A stretch of DNA of 64,000 nt from Raffaelea ambrosiae (GCA_002778195.1 PCDI01000001.1:3993869-4057868), one strand, 5' to 3'. Positions 11,237 through 24,470 are shown, counted from the stretch's first letter. Numbers and translations: made by a program. Notes: generated by a model from the letters alone, not told the origin.

Positions 11237-11964
11237 ACTTGTTGGTGAAAATGAAAAAAAAATGTAGTAGACCAGTATAAGCGTAAGAGACAGTAGACGA
11301 TGGTGACACCCGCCAACAAGACAGAGTTTCGAGATCATTGCCGCCGAGGCCAAAGCTACTTATATCCCAATCTGCAGAAGAGATGCCTCGCCCCCACGGG
11401 TCATGCATTGTCCTTTTTTTTCTTCAAGGAATTTCTTGTGACAATTTAGAGAAACCCGGGCCGCATGTTCCTCCCGTTCCAAGATTCATACACTCCCTTA
11501 CATGCGGCCACGTCTGCGCTCCATGCAAAGTCCTTTAGTCGTCGTGGAAGGGGCGTATCAGCCAGCCTTGTTGGAGGGGGGGCAGTACACACCCTTTGTA
11601 CGGCGGCGGTATGCAGCGCTCCTTTTAAAGACCCAACAGGGCCCGATAAGAGGTTGGACGGCCTTGGTCTTGTCAGAATTTGATCTGCAGACAACAGACA
11701 TACATAATGGCTCAAGTCAAGGAACAAAGTCATGCAGCCATCCCTTGGCTCAGATTGACTGAAGGAACATTGACTAGAGAGCCAAAAGACAATCCTCCAT
11801 CTCGGATACGACAAGTCAACCTTTCCGTGTTACCCCCAACTCGGGCACTTTGTAAGTGTAATAATTAACTAGTTTGCTATGCGATGAATCTATTGGTGTT
11901 GATACAGTTGGTGTTATTGCTTTTTTGGCCCCAGCCCGCTTCTATCCAGATACAAGTGTTTTTG
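11237..11964. other. Intergenic: P450 promoter and SMP3 3' side
   Basis: 728 bp with the P450 promoter (minus) and the SMP3 3' UTR. No coding frame or clear motif seen. Confidence 0.5.
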
Positions 11965-13917
11965 TCATTGGTCGTCCTCCCGACAGCTCTTCGTGACCCT
12001 CCATGCCGCCAGCCCCCGGCGCCCAATCACCCGCTTCAGCGTATTCCACACGCCGTCGTCGCCCCAATCTAGATCGTCCAGGTTCAGATGCTGCCGGTAC
12101 CGCCAGACCTCGCGGAACCGCAGACCCTCGAGGCCCTTGTTGGGTAGGTACGGATCTAGCCAGGTTGCCGACAGCGGCGCTATCAGGTACGTGCCGTTCT
12201 TCTCTTTGCGGTACTCGTTGTTGCGCCGATCTGCCGGCGTGTCGCACGTGGCCAGCTCCGTCAGAAGCGCCATCAGCTTGTCACCCGGCAAACCCATGAC
12301 GTCGCGCGTCCGCAGCACCTCGTTCTTGCCGTTGAGCAGCCAGATCGGGGGGCTGTACGTCTTCCACCACACTGCTTGTGTCGCATCGGGCTGCCGGCTC
12401 ATAAAGAGTTGCGTCGGGATGACGCCGCCCTGGTGGTAGATGCCCATCACGATGCCGAGGACAGCGTTGAAGGCGATCCAGACGACCACCCACAGCTGCA
12501 GCAGCCGCGGGTTGCGCGGCAGCCGTATAGACGACAGGATCAGGGGGATTGTCGGCAGCAAGAAGCGCGCCTCCTGGTGCTGAAAAATGGACAGCACAAA
12601 AATGCCCGACACGGCCGAATAGAGCCGCTGCGAGCAGCGTGGCCGCAAAAAGAGGAGAACGACGGCCGGGCCAATGAGCAGCGGCAGGTTGGCCAGCAAG
12701 TGCTGGTACCATGGGTGCAGGCCGTGCTCGGCCAGGTTGGACGGGGACATGTTGTACATGAGGTTGTTGAGAGGTGTCACCACTGGGTGCCACAGAAGAT
12801 CAAGCCAAGAAATAGGGTGTGGCGTGTAAAACGCTGTGTCAAAGGCAATAGCAATAATGGTTGTAAAAATGCCCGTGGCAGCCATAGCCAGCAGGGATAA
12901 AGGTCTGGCAAGCACAGGTTAGCCCAGGCTTCAAAGGACCCCGTAGTGCCCGCGCACACACACGCACACCTATACACCAAACTTACTTATTCAAAAAGTA
13001 GGGTATCAAACGAAGTCCAGGGATGAGTAGGAAAGCAGGGAACGTGATTCTGTTGAAGAGGCCACATACGGCGACAATCCCTAGAATCGCCGGAGCCAGA
13101 AGCGAGGCACGTTTCTGTAACTACTCGCGGTTAGAAACAGATGGGGACATAGTACACAAAGGGAGCCAGCAAAAAGAAACCAAAAAAAACTCACAGGTGT
13201 TCCAACAATGCGCTCAATCAAGACCAAACTCCAGGCCACGGCAATCGTCTCGACGGAATTCGAAAACGTATGTGTCTGGTAGGTCCAGGTAACATACGAC
13301 GAGGCCAGCAGCATGACAGCCGCTGGCCGGTGGCGCTTGGGCACGAGCTCTTGGATGGCCCAGTCCAAAAGCACAAAGTTCATGGTGAACATGAGCAGGC
13401 GCAGCACCCAGAACACGACCGCCGGCGGGATCTCGCCGACGCCGCCGTTGCCGATCCACAGCCATCGGAGGAGGAACATCGGCAGGCCATAGACAGGCCA
13501 CAGTGGGAAGACGCTTCGGATAGGATGATCGGAGGTGAACTCCCAGGTCAGGCGCACTGGGTAGCTGAAGACTTCGCCTGTTCGGGGAAACATCTGTTAG
13601 CACATGTGGCGGGCCAAGCGGGCATGCATCACAGTGCAGCTCGTGGGCGCCCAGTCTCGAGGGGCTCCGTGGTGCGCTGGCACGAGCACCATGTTGCGCA
13701 CACCAACGACCCCTAGCTTGGGGGCCGCTCCGCCAACATCGGGCCAGCACCGGTCGCCATGGGTGGCCAAGCAAATGCGATTTTTCGACCAACTATGCGA
13801 CGACTCACCTGCAATGACTTCTGGCCCTTGGAAGTTCTCGTCGGGGTGCAGATAGCTCGGCGACATGGCAAGCCATAGTCGCACAAGGAGCAGACACAGG
13901 TATGTGCGGCGCCACAT
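11965..13917 (-). CDS. smp3: SMP3, GPI mannosyltransferase 4
   Basis: Four exons: 13917-13809, 13577-13195, 13114-12987, 12904-11965, giving 519 aa (yeast Smp3 is 516). GT22-family hallmarks: the first luminal loop has YLHPDENFQGPEVIAGEVF with the HPDE-type acidic catalytic motif, interrupted after Gly by intron 1, followed by RSVFPLWPVYGLPM. About eight or more hydrophobic membrane segments follow, with FQHQEARFLLPTIPL in the C-terminal half as in PIG-B/PIG-Z relatives. Family knowledge: Smp3 adds the fourth, side-branching mannose to the GPI precursor in the ER, a step yeast needs before Gpi13 adds ethanolamine phosphate. GPI13 is also in this window at 53.4 kb. ATG 13917 is the first ATG in frame; the upstream TTG is ignored. 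Confidence 0.93.
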
Positions 13918-16269
13918 TGTGTGCAAATGTGTGTTGTGTGCGCGTGTATGATTATGAAGAATGTGTCGTCTGTGTCGAAGGGAGGGAAGGAGGACGACAG
14001 GCCAGGAGGGCGGAAAGGATACTTTCAGAAAGCGTATGGTATATCGATGCTAGACAGCCTGGAAGAGCTGGCTCGCGCAAGCAGAACAGCAACAGAGCGC
14101 TCGTGAAGAGTGTGCTGGTCCGGTCCGGGTGTATGTTATTTTTGTTGGGTTAGACAAGGGCGGTCTCAGAGAGCGAAGGCCAGAGCTTCGAAGGGGCGGA
14201 CAGGGAGGCTCTTAAGATATGAGCAGAGCCTCGAGATCGGTCGCGGGTGGGCAGACAACGGGTCGATCAGTTCCGGGGATCGCGATATCCCAAGTTACGG
14301 TTGGCGGCGCAAACGGGCGAGGACCGCGCGTGGCAGCGACTTCGAAGGAGCAGGCATGGCTTAGGCAAGAGGCGGCTGCAGAAAGACACAAGGGCGTCAC
14401 TGGCGACGTCCTTGCTGGCGATGCTGGGTGCAACAGGAAAAGAAAAGAAAAAAAGACGGTGAGCAGAGGAGGGCGCGAGAAAAAGAGCTATGCGACGATG
14501 TGCCGGTGCCAGTGCATGGAGCTGCAGGCGGCGTGTTGTTGGCAGTGGGACAATGGGTTGACTTTGCGAGACAGAACACGCGATTTGGCGATTTCTGGCG
14601 ATTTGACACGATTGCGCACCCTGCACACGCTCTGGTCAAGCCCCCCTGGCCGGGGGATTGGCTGGCTGAAAGCGGACTGGACAGCGCAGCACCAGTAATT
14701 TGCCGTAGCATGCCCCCAAAAAACAGGGGCCATACACGCAGATTAAGCTATATTAAGCGTCTCATTAAGAAAATGCCACCACTACCGAAGAGCGCCATTG
14801 GAAGCAAGCCACGCCAGCAATGCCACGCGCCCCATGTGGCTGACCATCCCGCGTAGGCGAAACCCTTTTAGTTGCATGGCCTCAAATGTGTGGTGACCCA
14901 TGTCTCAGTCGCTCCATCCGTTTGCGGTGAGTACGGCCTCGATAGAGTGGGTCACGGGAGCTGCAAGGCAGCAGCTGGGCAGCCTAGCCATCCACACCAG
15001 AACAAACAGGCCAGCCCAGGGTAGCCAAACCGAAATGCTGAGCTCACTTTCAGACAGACCTTTCAGATTGCTTTCACGAGTACCTCAACAGACCCATTCC
15101 TTATCTGAAAGCTGCCATCTTCCCGCCGTTCCCTGGCCATCGGCCCAGGCACTGGTCCTGGGCTTTCTTTCCGGCCAGTCGAACTCATCACCTCCTTCGC
15201 AGCTGGCCAGGTTTTCAGGCCATTCTTCCTGGCTCTTCCTTCAGGCTCTTCCTATTCCAGGTTGCTTCCTCCCTTGACCAACACTGTCGCAGAGTTGCAC
15301 AGACAGGCCCCAAATTTGGCCTCGGCCACAAAAGAAAACAGAACGTTGTAGAAGGACGAAAGACATCGCCAGCTAGCCGCCTATGTGACTGTGCCATACA
15401 CAGTAGTTAGAGTGTTGGCCTTCATTATAATGTCCAGCACTCTACACAGTAGTTAACCGCTACGAGGCCAACCTACTCGCACACAGTAGTTAGACAGAGT
15501 GTTGCTATGAGGCCAGCCTCTCCGCACAGCGGCTCCACCAATCCTTCCTCCCATTCAGCCCAGGCGCCCACCGTGACAGGCACCCACCAGCACCGCAAGA
15601 GCTAACCGCCAGTGGAACAAGCGCCCTCTGCTGCCTGTGGCTGGAGCCCACAAAAATTCTAGTAGCTTTTCTGCCTGGTTTGCCGCCTTCCATCTCTTTC
15701 GCTCGCCCACAGAAACGATTATCTGCAGCCCCTCCCTCTGTCCCCGTCATCAGCAACGCCTTTGCATCTTCGTCTCCCATTCCTCGTCTTCTTGTTGTCT
15801 TCGCAGGCGAAACGAAGCACGCACAATCAGCAAAAGCGACAAGCAAGAACCCTACTTCGGACATCACTCTCGACGTTCTGCCGTAACGAGCATCTTTCCT
15901 CCTATTAGGAACTCCCCACATAGGTAAGAGTTCATTGACGTTGGCCATCCTTCCCCGGTTCTCTCACTTTCTTGCGGCCGTGAACTTCAAAAACTTGCAC
16001 ACACATATATTTTCTGCGCCTCCCTTCCCTCCCTCGCTTCCTCCCCCCTCTCTTCCTCTTACTTTTTGCTCTCCCTCCACTCCTTTTTTTGTGTGTCTCT
16101 CTCACACATATCGTTCGTTCACCGCTCCCAAACGCCTCCCAAACCGCTACTCTCTGCGCACGTCATTGCCTTTTATCGCATAGCACGACAAACCAACCTT
16201 TCTAACAAGAAACCGAAACTAGACACTAGCAACATCTTACCTCACCTTCCCTTCCGAACCACAGTCACC
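13918..16269. other. Long divergent intergenic region, SMP3 / SKP1
   Basis: 2352 bp without a gene I can support. From about 15,640 to 16,265 the plus strand becomes strongly pyrimidine-rich, consistent with an extended SKP1 leader. A short motif cacagtagtta recurs three times at 15,398-15,495. Open frames here lack recognisable protein features. Confidence 0.5.
15398..15515. repeat. Three dispersed copies of cacagtagtta
   Basis: The motif occurs near 15,400, 15,445 and 15,482. Two copies are followed by agtgttg-type sequence and two by aggccaa/aggccag. Function unknown; looks like a decayed short tandem duplication. Confidence 0.5.
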
Positions 16270-16977
16270 ATGCCGGAGGAAAAGAACATCTTCGAGAAGA
16301 TTCCTCTTCAGAGCAACGATGGCACTGTCATCACCGTCGACTACGATGTCGCCACTCGCTCGGCTCTCCTCAACACCATGTTGGAGGATCTGAAAGGCAT
16401 GGGCGTCGAGGACATCGGTCCCGTCCCTCTGCCCAACGTAAGATGACCCATCTACTGTTTACTGTCATTTGCTCGACCCCTCCGCCTGTGGTGTCCCTGT
16501 TTCGCTGACATTGTGTGTGCTGTCCAGGTCAACGAGGCTGTCCTTCGCAAGGTCATAGAGTACTGCGAGCACCACCGCGGTGACCCCATTGCCAGCCACG
16601 AGGAAGAGAGCGAGAGCCGCAAGAAGACCACGGATATTGAGGAGTGGGACCAGAAGTTTATGCAGGTCGACCAGGAGATGCTGTTCGAGATCATTCTTGT
16701 ACGTTTCCACAACTCCCTCGGTTCCCTTTTTTTTTTAAAAAAAAAGATTATCCTCTTGTTTTCCTTCGTACGGGCGTAAGTACTAACTTTCTTTGTACAG
16801 GCCGCCAACTACATGGACATCAAGAGTCTGCTGGATGTTGGCTGCAAGACAGTCGCAAATATGATCAAGGGTAAGTCCCCGGAGGAGATCCGGAAGACTT
16901 TCAATATCACAAACGACTTCACTCCGGAGGAAGAGGAGCAGATCCGCCGTGAGAACGAATGGGCCGAGGATCGTTAA
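16270..16977 (+). CDS. skp1: SKP1, SCF ubiquitin-ligase core subunit
   Basis: Three exons: 16270-16437, 16528-16698, 16801-16977, all phase 0, 171 aa. Near-textbook SKP1: N-terminal POZ-like fold (DGTVITVDYDVATRSALLNT), then [72 protein letters not shown] in pieces across exon 2/3, ending NEWAEDR. Family knowledge: Skp1 bridges cullin-1 and F-box proteins (sconC in Aspergillus sulfur regulation) and takes part in kinetochore assembly. Intron 2 has a perfect tactaac branch site at 16781-16787, 14 bp before its acceptor. The ATG context is caccatg. Confidence 0.97.
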
Positions 16978-18247
16978 GTTCCGTAGGGGTCTTTTATGTC
17001 TGCATTATTCATCTTTTTTTTGTCCTTTTTTTTTTTTTACAATTGACTGTATTGTTGATTTGCGATGCGTTGGCTGGCAAGTAGGGGGGTTGAAGGAACA
17101 ACGAACACAGAAAAGAAAGAGCGAGGGATCTGGTGTTTCTTTACATCGGTCAATCTTGTGCAACGGCCACCGACCGCTGCTGCTGTGTTTTTATTTCGCC
17201 CATTTTATATGCGATTGGTTTATCCTTTACCTTCCAAGGCCTCTGTGTTCAAGAGGGAAACGGATTGACCACAGCATCACTTGTCTAAACCAGTGCTTGT
17301 TTTCAGTCCTATTTCCCGTTTCGTTCTTCGGGAGGAAGGAAAAGGGAAACAACGCGGAGCATCACTCGCCGGTCTCAACTATTTGTGCCAACAAGCTTGC
17401 GCCATCCCGGACAAGGTGTGACGAATATGATGTGAATACCAGTTTGCTGTTTGCTGTTACAACATGTGCATCTCTCCTTCCTCACGTAAGGCGCAGCCAT
17501 CTCATTAACAGCTGTCGGTATATGACAGCGAACGCTGAACGCCATCGTAGTTTGCCGACTTGGCCTGCATGCAGGATGACACTTTCACGTCATCTTGTTT
17601 CTCGTGTCTCAAGACCCACCATCACAGGAAATTCTTTGTCTCCCTCGCCACACCAGACATGTCCAGACAAACTAGAATTGACACTGGGCAAGGGACAGCA
17701 GGCTTCTTGAGTCTTTTTTTTTTTTGGTTTATATTTTTTTGCATTTCAACTAGGTCAAGCAAACCTGTCTCGTGGTGTTGGCCGTTGGGCCACTTTTCGC
17801 TTTTTTTTTTAATGGTGAAAGTTTCCCCAAAACATAAAAAAATATCCCATCCCGTTCCCTTGATTGCAACACAAAGCCATAAAAAAAGAAACCAGATCGC
17901 CGCAGAAAAATTCCCTTTGCTTTGTCTTCTTTTCTTTTTGGGTTTGTTTCGTTTCGTGTCCGCTCTCCTCGTTTCCTTAACCCGTCCCCCAGTCTCGCAA
18001 GGTGGTGTGTAATATGACCATGCCCACACGCGCACAGTAGCGTCTGCTGCTGTGACGGGGGGATTTGGTCAAGAATTTCTCAGCGCATAGTGGGTAGCTT
18101 TGTCGTCGTCGGGTGAAGCGATGTGGTGAACGCGCGGTGTGTCAAAAAGATGAAGGCGTCAAAAGAGGAAGGCAATGTCCGGGGTTTCCGTGCTTCGTCT
18201 TGTTTCCTCCTCTCCAGAACAACCACCTGGGTACAAGCTGGGTATAT
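16978..18247. other. Intergenic, 3' sides of SKP1 and eL39
   Basis: 1270 bp between convergent genes. T-rich and A-rich homopolymers (for example 17020-17040, 17715-17725, 17805-17812) fit untranslated 3' sequence. Open frames carry no recognisable features. Confidence 0.5.
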
Positions 18248-18775
18248 TTAGATGCCCAGGCGAGTCTTGCGCCAATGTCTCCGCTTGGCGTTGTACCTGT
18301 AGAGAAACAAGTCAGCATACTCATCCTCTCATCCTTCTTGCCGTCCGGTCAAGAGCCACCGCTCTCGACCAACTTCTGTTCGCCATGGTCGCCTAAATTA
18401 AGGGGAGGTTGATCGTACCGAATGGTGTTGCCGGTCCGGAGACGAATCCACTGGGGGATCGGGCGGTTCTGCTTCTGCGCCTTGGCGAGCTTCTGCTTGG
18501 TGCGGAAAGACTTGTGGCTCTGTGACAAATGATCCCCAGTCAGCAATGTAACTTTCCTTCCAATATCCTACTGCCTTTCCTTCCGGCCGTCGTGCACCAG
18601 GTGCGGTCATCCATCCCAGCAACGGCAAACGGATGCAAGCCTTTCCTCCTCAAGTTTCGTCGCAAAAGTTGTGGAAAATGCAAGCAGTCCGTTTGCCATT
18701 CACCGCATGGGCGCGCTTTCTCAAGATCGGTTTCCCCAATCCCATATTATTTCCAGAATATATACGTACCGGCAT
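18248..18775 (-). CDS. rpl39: Ribosomal protein eL39
   Basis: Three exons: 18775-18770 (only ATG CCG), 18519-18419 and 18296-18248, giving 51 aa, the standard eL39 length. After Met-Pro the protein reads SHKSFRTKQKLAKAQKQNRP, then IPQWIRLRTGNTIR, then YNAKRRHWRKTRLGI. It sits at the polypeptide exit tunnel of the 60S subunit. Intron 1 is 249 bp with donor gtacgt; intron 2 is 122 bp and starts at the same gtacg sequence. Introns after the first codons are common in fungal ribosomal protein genes. Paired CACGTG boxes lie 246-275 bp upstream. Confidence 0.97.
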
Positions 18776-19835
18776 CTTGACTGATTTACTGTCGTCGATT
18801 CCGAAAGTGGTGGTTGTCGAAAAGAGGTTGGTTAGAGATTAGGCGAAGGAGAAAGCGTGAGAGGGGTTTTTTTTTGCACGATTTTCTTCTTTTGCCCTCC
18901 CTCCACACAACTTTTTTTTGGTGCGCTATCCAATTATGGACCCACCCTTATTCGGAGGAACACTAATTCCGCTCGCTCAAGGGTTGGGTCATGTGATGTC
19001 AGCTAGCAGCATGTACTTGTCACGTGTGGTAGCTGAAATGACAGCACGTGCCTCGAGGCTAGAATAGCGTACTATGTAATGTGGCTATGGCACCCTATGA
19101 ATAGCTGTTCAATTGCTATCAGCAGAGAAGGGTGATTTGACAGGTGCAAAAAAAATAAAGGATTAGACGGCCAACAGCCCCTGGCGAATAGGCATTGGCG
19201 ATCATCCCCCTAGTTCGCGAATCTGGACTCGTTTCCTTTTCGTATCCGCCAAGCTTTGCCTTGCTCCTGTGTCCTCCTTTTCCTTTTCCTTTTCCTTTGT
19301 TTTTTTCCCTTTTTTTTTACTTTCTCGTGTAACTTCTTTTGTTAACCAGCATCTTTTTGATCAACTGTGCAATTAGAACGAGTGTCTTTTTTTCTTCCTG
19401 ACCGAAAAATTTACCCCCGAGTTGAGAGCCGTGGGGCTTACAAAACAAACATTTTGCCACGACAACTCCTTTTTTCCTCCTTTATTTGTCATCTCCTTCT
19501 CGCCCCGGGACCCAACACGCGAACCTGACCCGCTCCGTATCGGACCACCTGGCACGCATTACATCTCCGATCACTGCACGGAAGCTGCAGCAGACGACGA
19601 CTGGCAAATAGCCGACTAGACAACCGCGACATTTACACTCTGGCACGAACAGGACAGCTATACGTATAGAGAGAGGGAGCTAGGGATAGGACAAGCCGAA
19701 AATCAGGAACATAAAAGTGACGGGACTGTGGTAGGCGGCAAGGGGCCGGGCAACAAGAACGACAAGCAAACGCATTTCTCGCACAATCGCATATTCTCCT
19801 GTTCTCACATTCACACACATACACACACACACAAG
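18776..19835. other. Divergent promoter region, eL39 / ARL1
   Basis: 1060 bp between divergent genes. Contains CACGTG at 19021-19026 and 19045-19050, and a (CCTTTT)n-like tract at 19275-19300. No gene seen. Confidence 0.5.
19021..19050. promoter_or_regulatory. Paired CACGTG boxes upstream of eL39
   Basis: Two CACGTG hexamers 24 bp apart, 246 and 270 bp upstream of the eL39 ATG and about 790 bp from the ARL1 ATG. Cbf1-type factors are known regulators of ribosomal protein genes in some ascomycetes; that this applies here is inference. Confidence 0.4.
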
Positions 19836-20579
19836 ATGGGCCAAAGCGTGTCATGGCTGTCAGGCCTGCTATGGGCTAAGAAGGAGATTCGGATTTTGAT
19901 CCTCGGACTGGTATGCGACGCCACCTAGAAGGGGGTTTATCTGTCTTTCTCTCTCCCTGCCTGGTTGTCCCGCTGAGGAAGAAGAGGAATGGGCGCAAAA
20001 GCTAACGCAGATACTCTCCCCAAACAGGACAATGCAGGCAAGACTACTCTGCTCTACAGACTCAAGATCGGCGAGGTCGTCACAACGATACCAACAATTG
20101 GGTTCAACGTTGAGTCGGTAACCTACAAGAATCTTAACTTCAACGTGTGGGATTTGGGTGGCCAGACCTCCATCCGGCCATACTGGCGGTGCTACTATGC
20201 CAACACGGCCGCCGTCATCTTTGTCGTCGACTCGACCGATATTGAGCGGCTCCAGACGGCGGCAGACGAGCTGGCGGCTATGCTCAACGAGGAGGAACTC
20301 AAGGACGCGGCGCTGCTAGTGTTTGCCAACAAGCAGGACCAGCCGGGGGCCAAGGGCGCAGCAGACATCTCGCAGGCGCTGCAGCTAGGTGAGCTGCGCG
20401 ATCGCAACTGGAGTATAGTGGCGTGTTCCGCTGTGGACGGAAGCGGCGTGAGCGAGGGCATGGACTGGCTGGTGGTGAGTATTTTCCCCAAGCTGGAGGA
20501 AGAAGAAAGGAAGAAAAAAAAGCCTGCCCGTCATAGAAGCTAACCAACCCCTGTACAGCAAACGGTATCTCAAGACTAG
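19836..20579 (+). CDS. arl1: ARL1, Arf-like GTPase
   Basis: Three exons: 19836-19910, 20028-20474, 20559-20579, giving 180 aa (yeast Arl1 183). MGQ start supplies the N-myristoylation glycine. G1 is GLDNAGKTT (residues 24-32), split by intron 1 after GL; switch region VVTTIPTIGFNVESV; G3 WDLGGQTSIRPYWRCYY; G4 NKQD; G5 CSA. The block ending PYWRCYYANTAAVIFVVDST matches Arl1 rather than Arf1 or Arl3. The last exon encodes only QTVSQD. Family knowledge: Arl1 recruits GRIP-domain golgins to the trans-Golgi. Functionally it is a neighbour of Laa1 (AP-1 traffic), about 13 kb away. Confidence 0.95.
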
Positions 20580-23500
20580 TTGGGGTCGGGCAACCTGAGC
20601 GCGGAGACGGAGTCCCTGGATGAGCAACACACTGAGCGATCTTTAAGGAAGAAAAAGAAAGAAAAAAAAACCTCCACGCAAAACCACACACGACGACAAC
20701 GACACTCTCATGACGGAAAGAAAAGAGGGGGGGAAAGGGCAAAACAAAGAGGGAAAAGGGGGGCGAGGGGGGGAGAAAAGAGGAAGCACCAGCCTGACGA
20801 ACTCTTACTAAAATACCCACAAAAGACACGCAACCGACGAGCCACACTCTTCCAATGCATCTTGCAGCAATCTCATCAGCCTCTCACAACTTCCCTTTTT
20901 GGATGTCTTCTTGTTCAGCCTATCATCATGTAGGATGTCTAGTCCCAGCTCCCTCTTTTAGATAGAGAGGAATGAGAGCCATCAGAAAGAGGACATGGGG
21001 CGGGATGTTTCGGTATCGTGTTCATACCTGTTCTCTGGGGCTCTATGGCTAATGCCCTCCACGATGCACTCTATGGATATTCCGAAAGGCGTATGCTTTT
21101 GTGCAAGGAGATTTCCTCATTCGCATCTCGGTCTATTGTGCAGCTCCCGAATTCGGTGTCTGCAACGTCCGGAGACAGCAACGGAATTTGTCCAGCAGTC
21201 ACAACTTCGTTGGGAACTTGGTTTTGGTTTGGTTCTTCTTTTCCTCTCAGCTCTCGGCACCCTCTTACTGCTGTTTTTTCCCCTTTGTTCTTTCCAAAGC
21301 ATTTTCCTCCCTCTTTTCTTGTTTTCTCAGCTGCGTTTGCCACTGGTCCCCGCTCGTCATTCGTCTTACTATCATACTATTTTGTTGTTGTTGTTGTTCT
21401 TTTCGTAGTCCTTAATCATACATCGGGCAGACAAAGGGAACTACTACCAGGCACGTACAAGTTTCGAATATTATTATTTAATTTTTTCCTGATTATTCTG
21501 AACGTTATTGTGTCTTGCGTGCCTGGCATGTCTAGCGCGTTTTGATACTTCCGACGAGAAATCGTGGTATCAAAAGCCTGGCTGTATGCATGCCCAGGCG
21601 TCAGTTCCGGCAACGGAATCACCAATGAACGCCGGGAACCAAAAAGAAACTTAGCCCTGGAGGGATCCACCAGGGTAGAGGCAAACGAAGCGGTGAGTGG
21701 CTGGGAAAATGGAAGAAATTGGAACAAACTTGAGTCCAGAAATATGAGCATTGGAATGAGCGCCGGATGTATGTTCCTAGGCAGGATAAGAGTCCCGAAG
21801 AAGACGTGATGGCGCGAGATCAGGTGAGTTGGCGTTTGGGGGGGTTTGTGTGTAATATGTCACCCATACTATGTAAACTATGCAACTTTTTTAGCAGTCT
21901 ACGAATACTCTTCTAGCCCACCAACATACGGGTTTTGGTGTTTTCTTTGCTTTTTTTGCGCTCCCTTCTACGGCACCCGAGACGCGACGCCTTAGCGCCC
22001 TTTGCACAATAGTTACTGGGCTATTATTTATTGTCCTTGGGGTGTCGGAGAGGCCAAGGATGAAGGGAGACCAAATCACGCGTTTTGGTGAAGGGCTCTC
22101 TTTTTTTCTCCGTTTTCCGGCGACGTCCTCCGGCACGAGAAAAATGCGCTAGGCACGCGTGGTCTCCTGACCCTGAGCAAAGCCCGAGGACGTAGATGGG
22201 AGGCGACAGAGAGAGCGCGGTGTAACTAATGGAAAAGGAAGGCGACAGAGAGGGGAGAGAGAAAACTGTGTAAGGAGCGAATTGTGTGGTCGGGGTGGTG
22301 TAATTTATCGTAGTCATGAAATTTGGCAAGTGCGGCCGCCAATTGCCAATTTCTATTTGCGGAGCCGGGTAGGCGCATTTGCAGGTCGTCCCAATTCCCC
22401 CCACAGCCGCCAGTTTGATCAGTCTGTGCAAAGATGCGATGCTTTTGAGGGACGAGATGCGTTTTGTCTCTATGCACAGGGGCACGCCCTGCGCAGCCAT
22501 GATGCCTAGCGCTACCCTTCTCCAATTCCTGGTAAACTTCGGCTCCGGACTCGTGAGGGGAAGCTGGGGATGTCTCGCTCAAATCTCGGGGTTTGGCCAG
22601 CGTCTGGGGAAGCTGGCCGTCTTGGAAGCTGCAAGCTGGATCCTGCTCGGCAAGTTGATAGACGAGCTTCCTGTTCCAAGGAATAATTGGGGTGGTAAGA
22701 GGTGTGCACAGATGGGCACGATGTGACTAACAAGCGTAGGGATGGTACAATGTATCGTAACTACACAAGAGCAGACAGCTTCGAAAAGGTAGTGCAAGGC
22801 TTCTGTTCAAACCTCCAGTTAAGCAATAGAAACTTCTGACCAACAGCAGAGTCGGCATTGGGCCAAAACAAAAGACCAAAATAAGAAGAAGCAGTAGACG
22901 CTGAGAGAGGATCTCAACGTCATCCAGGGACCAGGAGCTCTAGATCAGCGATCTGAAAATGACGACAACCGTAGGTTTGTGCGAGGACCTGAGTGAGCCA
23001 GGAAGGCTAGTGGGATGGGGTAGATAGGTCAGATACAACGGGGTACATCAAGCTACAACAGGGCGAGCAACAACAGAAACCAGAGCATGGGTAGCCGTCA
23101 CTGTGCAGTTTGTCGAGTGTAGGCTGAACCACGTCATCAATATCAAATGCCAATGCAGTAGGGGGAGGGGAAGAAAAGAGAAAGAACAGAGAAAGACAAG
23201 GGGCAAGAAACAAAACAGGCGCAGTCCCTGCCACGGTGTGGCCTGCGTGCTTGGCGCATACAGAGTCCTCCATACAGGGTCCTCGACAGGACAGCCAGCT
23301 CGCTTCTGTGTCGTTTCTGGGCAAAAACGCAATGCGAGTTTTGGCAGAGTGGCCGTTGAAAGTCTCTTTAGCTTTCTAGTCGTTTTTTTTTTTTCCTCTG
23401 GTGTGCATATTTTCTTCTGCCTGAGCCACCCACCCTCCTTATCGTTAAGAGTCCCAAACAGGCAAGCGAAGCCAGAGAGCGCTGGAAAGGCTCCGCTTTC

Positions 23501-24299
23501 CGACGCCGGCGCCGGCCGAGAATAAGCTCCCAGCGGGTTTACTTTTATGTGTGGTTTTTATGACAGTGGTTTTTTTTTTTTTTTTGAGATCTCGTTATTC
23601 TGCCCAACAACCCTGCCGAAAGCTCTCCACAATGCCAAAAAGTAAACCATGTGTACGAGTAGACTCTTTCTTTTTTTTTTTGCGCTCTTTTCCAAAACCA
23701 GGTAATCGATACGGCAACCACAACTACATATAATGTCTGGCACGCCATTGGCCGGTCTCGTCTCCACCACTATTTGCTTTTGCTCGAGAACAGCAGCACC
23801 GGGTAGTTGTCTCGTTTTGGGGGGGGGGACAGTCCTTCCCACGTAGCTGTACTGTTGTTGTGTACTATTATGTAGCTTATTGTTCTCTCGATCTTCTTCT
23901 GCCCCTGCACACTTTAGCTCTAAGCCACATTGGGGCTTCCGAGCTAGGTTGTCTGCGATGCATGGCGGCTGATGTACCTGTCAGGTAGGGACAACCAAAA
24001 ACAGAGAGCAAGAGTAAAAAAAAAGGAATTAGTGCATGGCCGTGTTAGAACGGGGGGTGGGGGAAAGAGGCGAAACCAAGAGGGAGGGAGGGTAAGGCGT
24101 GCCAAGTGAGCAGAGCAAGAGGACCCGTTCTTCTCCTGGTCTTGCTTGTCTTCCTTGTGTATGATATATAGGGTCCACCCCATTGGCAACCGGCTTGCAT
24201 TGCTCCTCCTTTTTCCTTTTCTTTTTCTTGTTCCTTTCCTGCTGCTGTCTAATTTTTTTTGGGTTCTTCCCCAGATTATCTCGAGCTTTGTTGTTGTTG

Positions 24300-24309
24300 T
24301 ATATAAATA
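24300..24309 (+). promoter_or_regulatory. TATA box candidate of the catalase gene
   Basis: TATATAAATA, about 170 bp upstream of the catalase ATG, in an otherwise mixed-composition region. Position suits a TATA element with a roughly 100-150 nt leader that would include the (AC)20 repeat. Confidence 0.5.
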
Positions 24310-24428
24310 CATTGTGTCTCTTACTATTGGTTGTGGTCTGATCAATTACATCATATACACGCCTACTCATACACGCACAAAGAAACATACAGACAAGATA
24401 CACATACACACTATACACACTATACACA

Positions 24429-24430
<2 letters not shown>

Positions 24431-24470
<40 letters not shown>
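24431..24470 (+). repeat. (AC)20 microsatellite in catalase leader
   Basis: Twenty perfect AC dinucleotides ending 9 bp before the catalase ATG, preceded by imperfect tacac repeats from 24,400. Probably transcribed in the 5' UTR. Confidence 0.9.

Noticed and set aside
13918..13926. Upstream TTG start for SMP3
   Set aside because: Fungal nuclear genes start at ATG; ATG 13917 gives the expected N-terminus and a length close to yeast Smp3.
22024..22582. Overlapping minus-strand frames that look vaguely protein-like
   Set aside because: No splice pattern joins them convincingly and no motif is recognisable.
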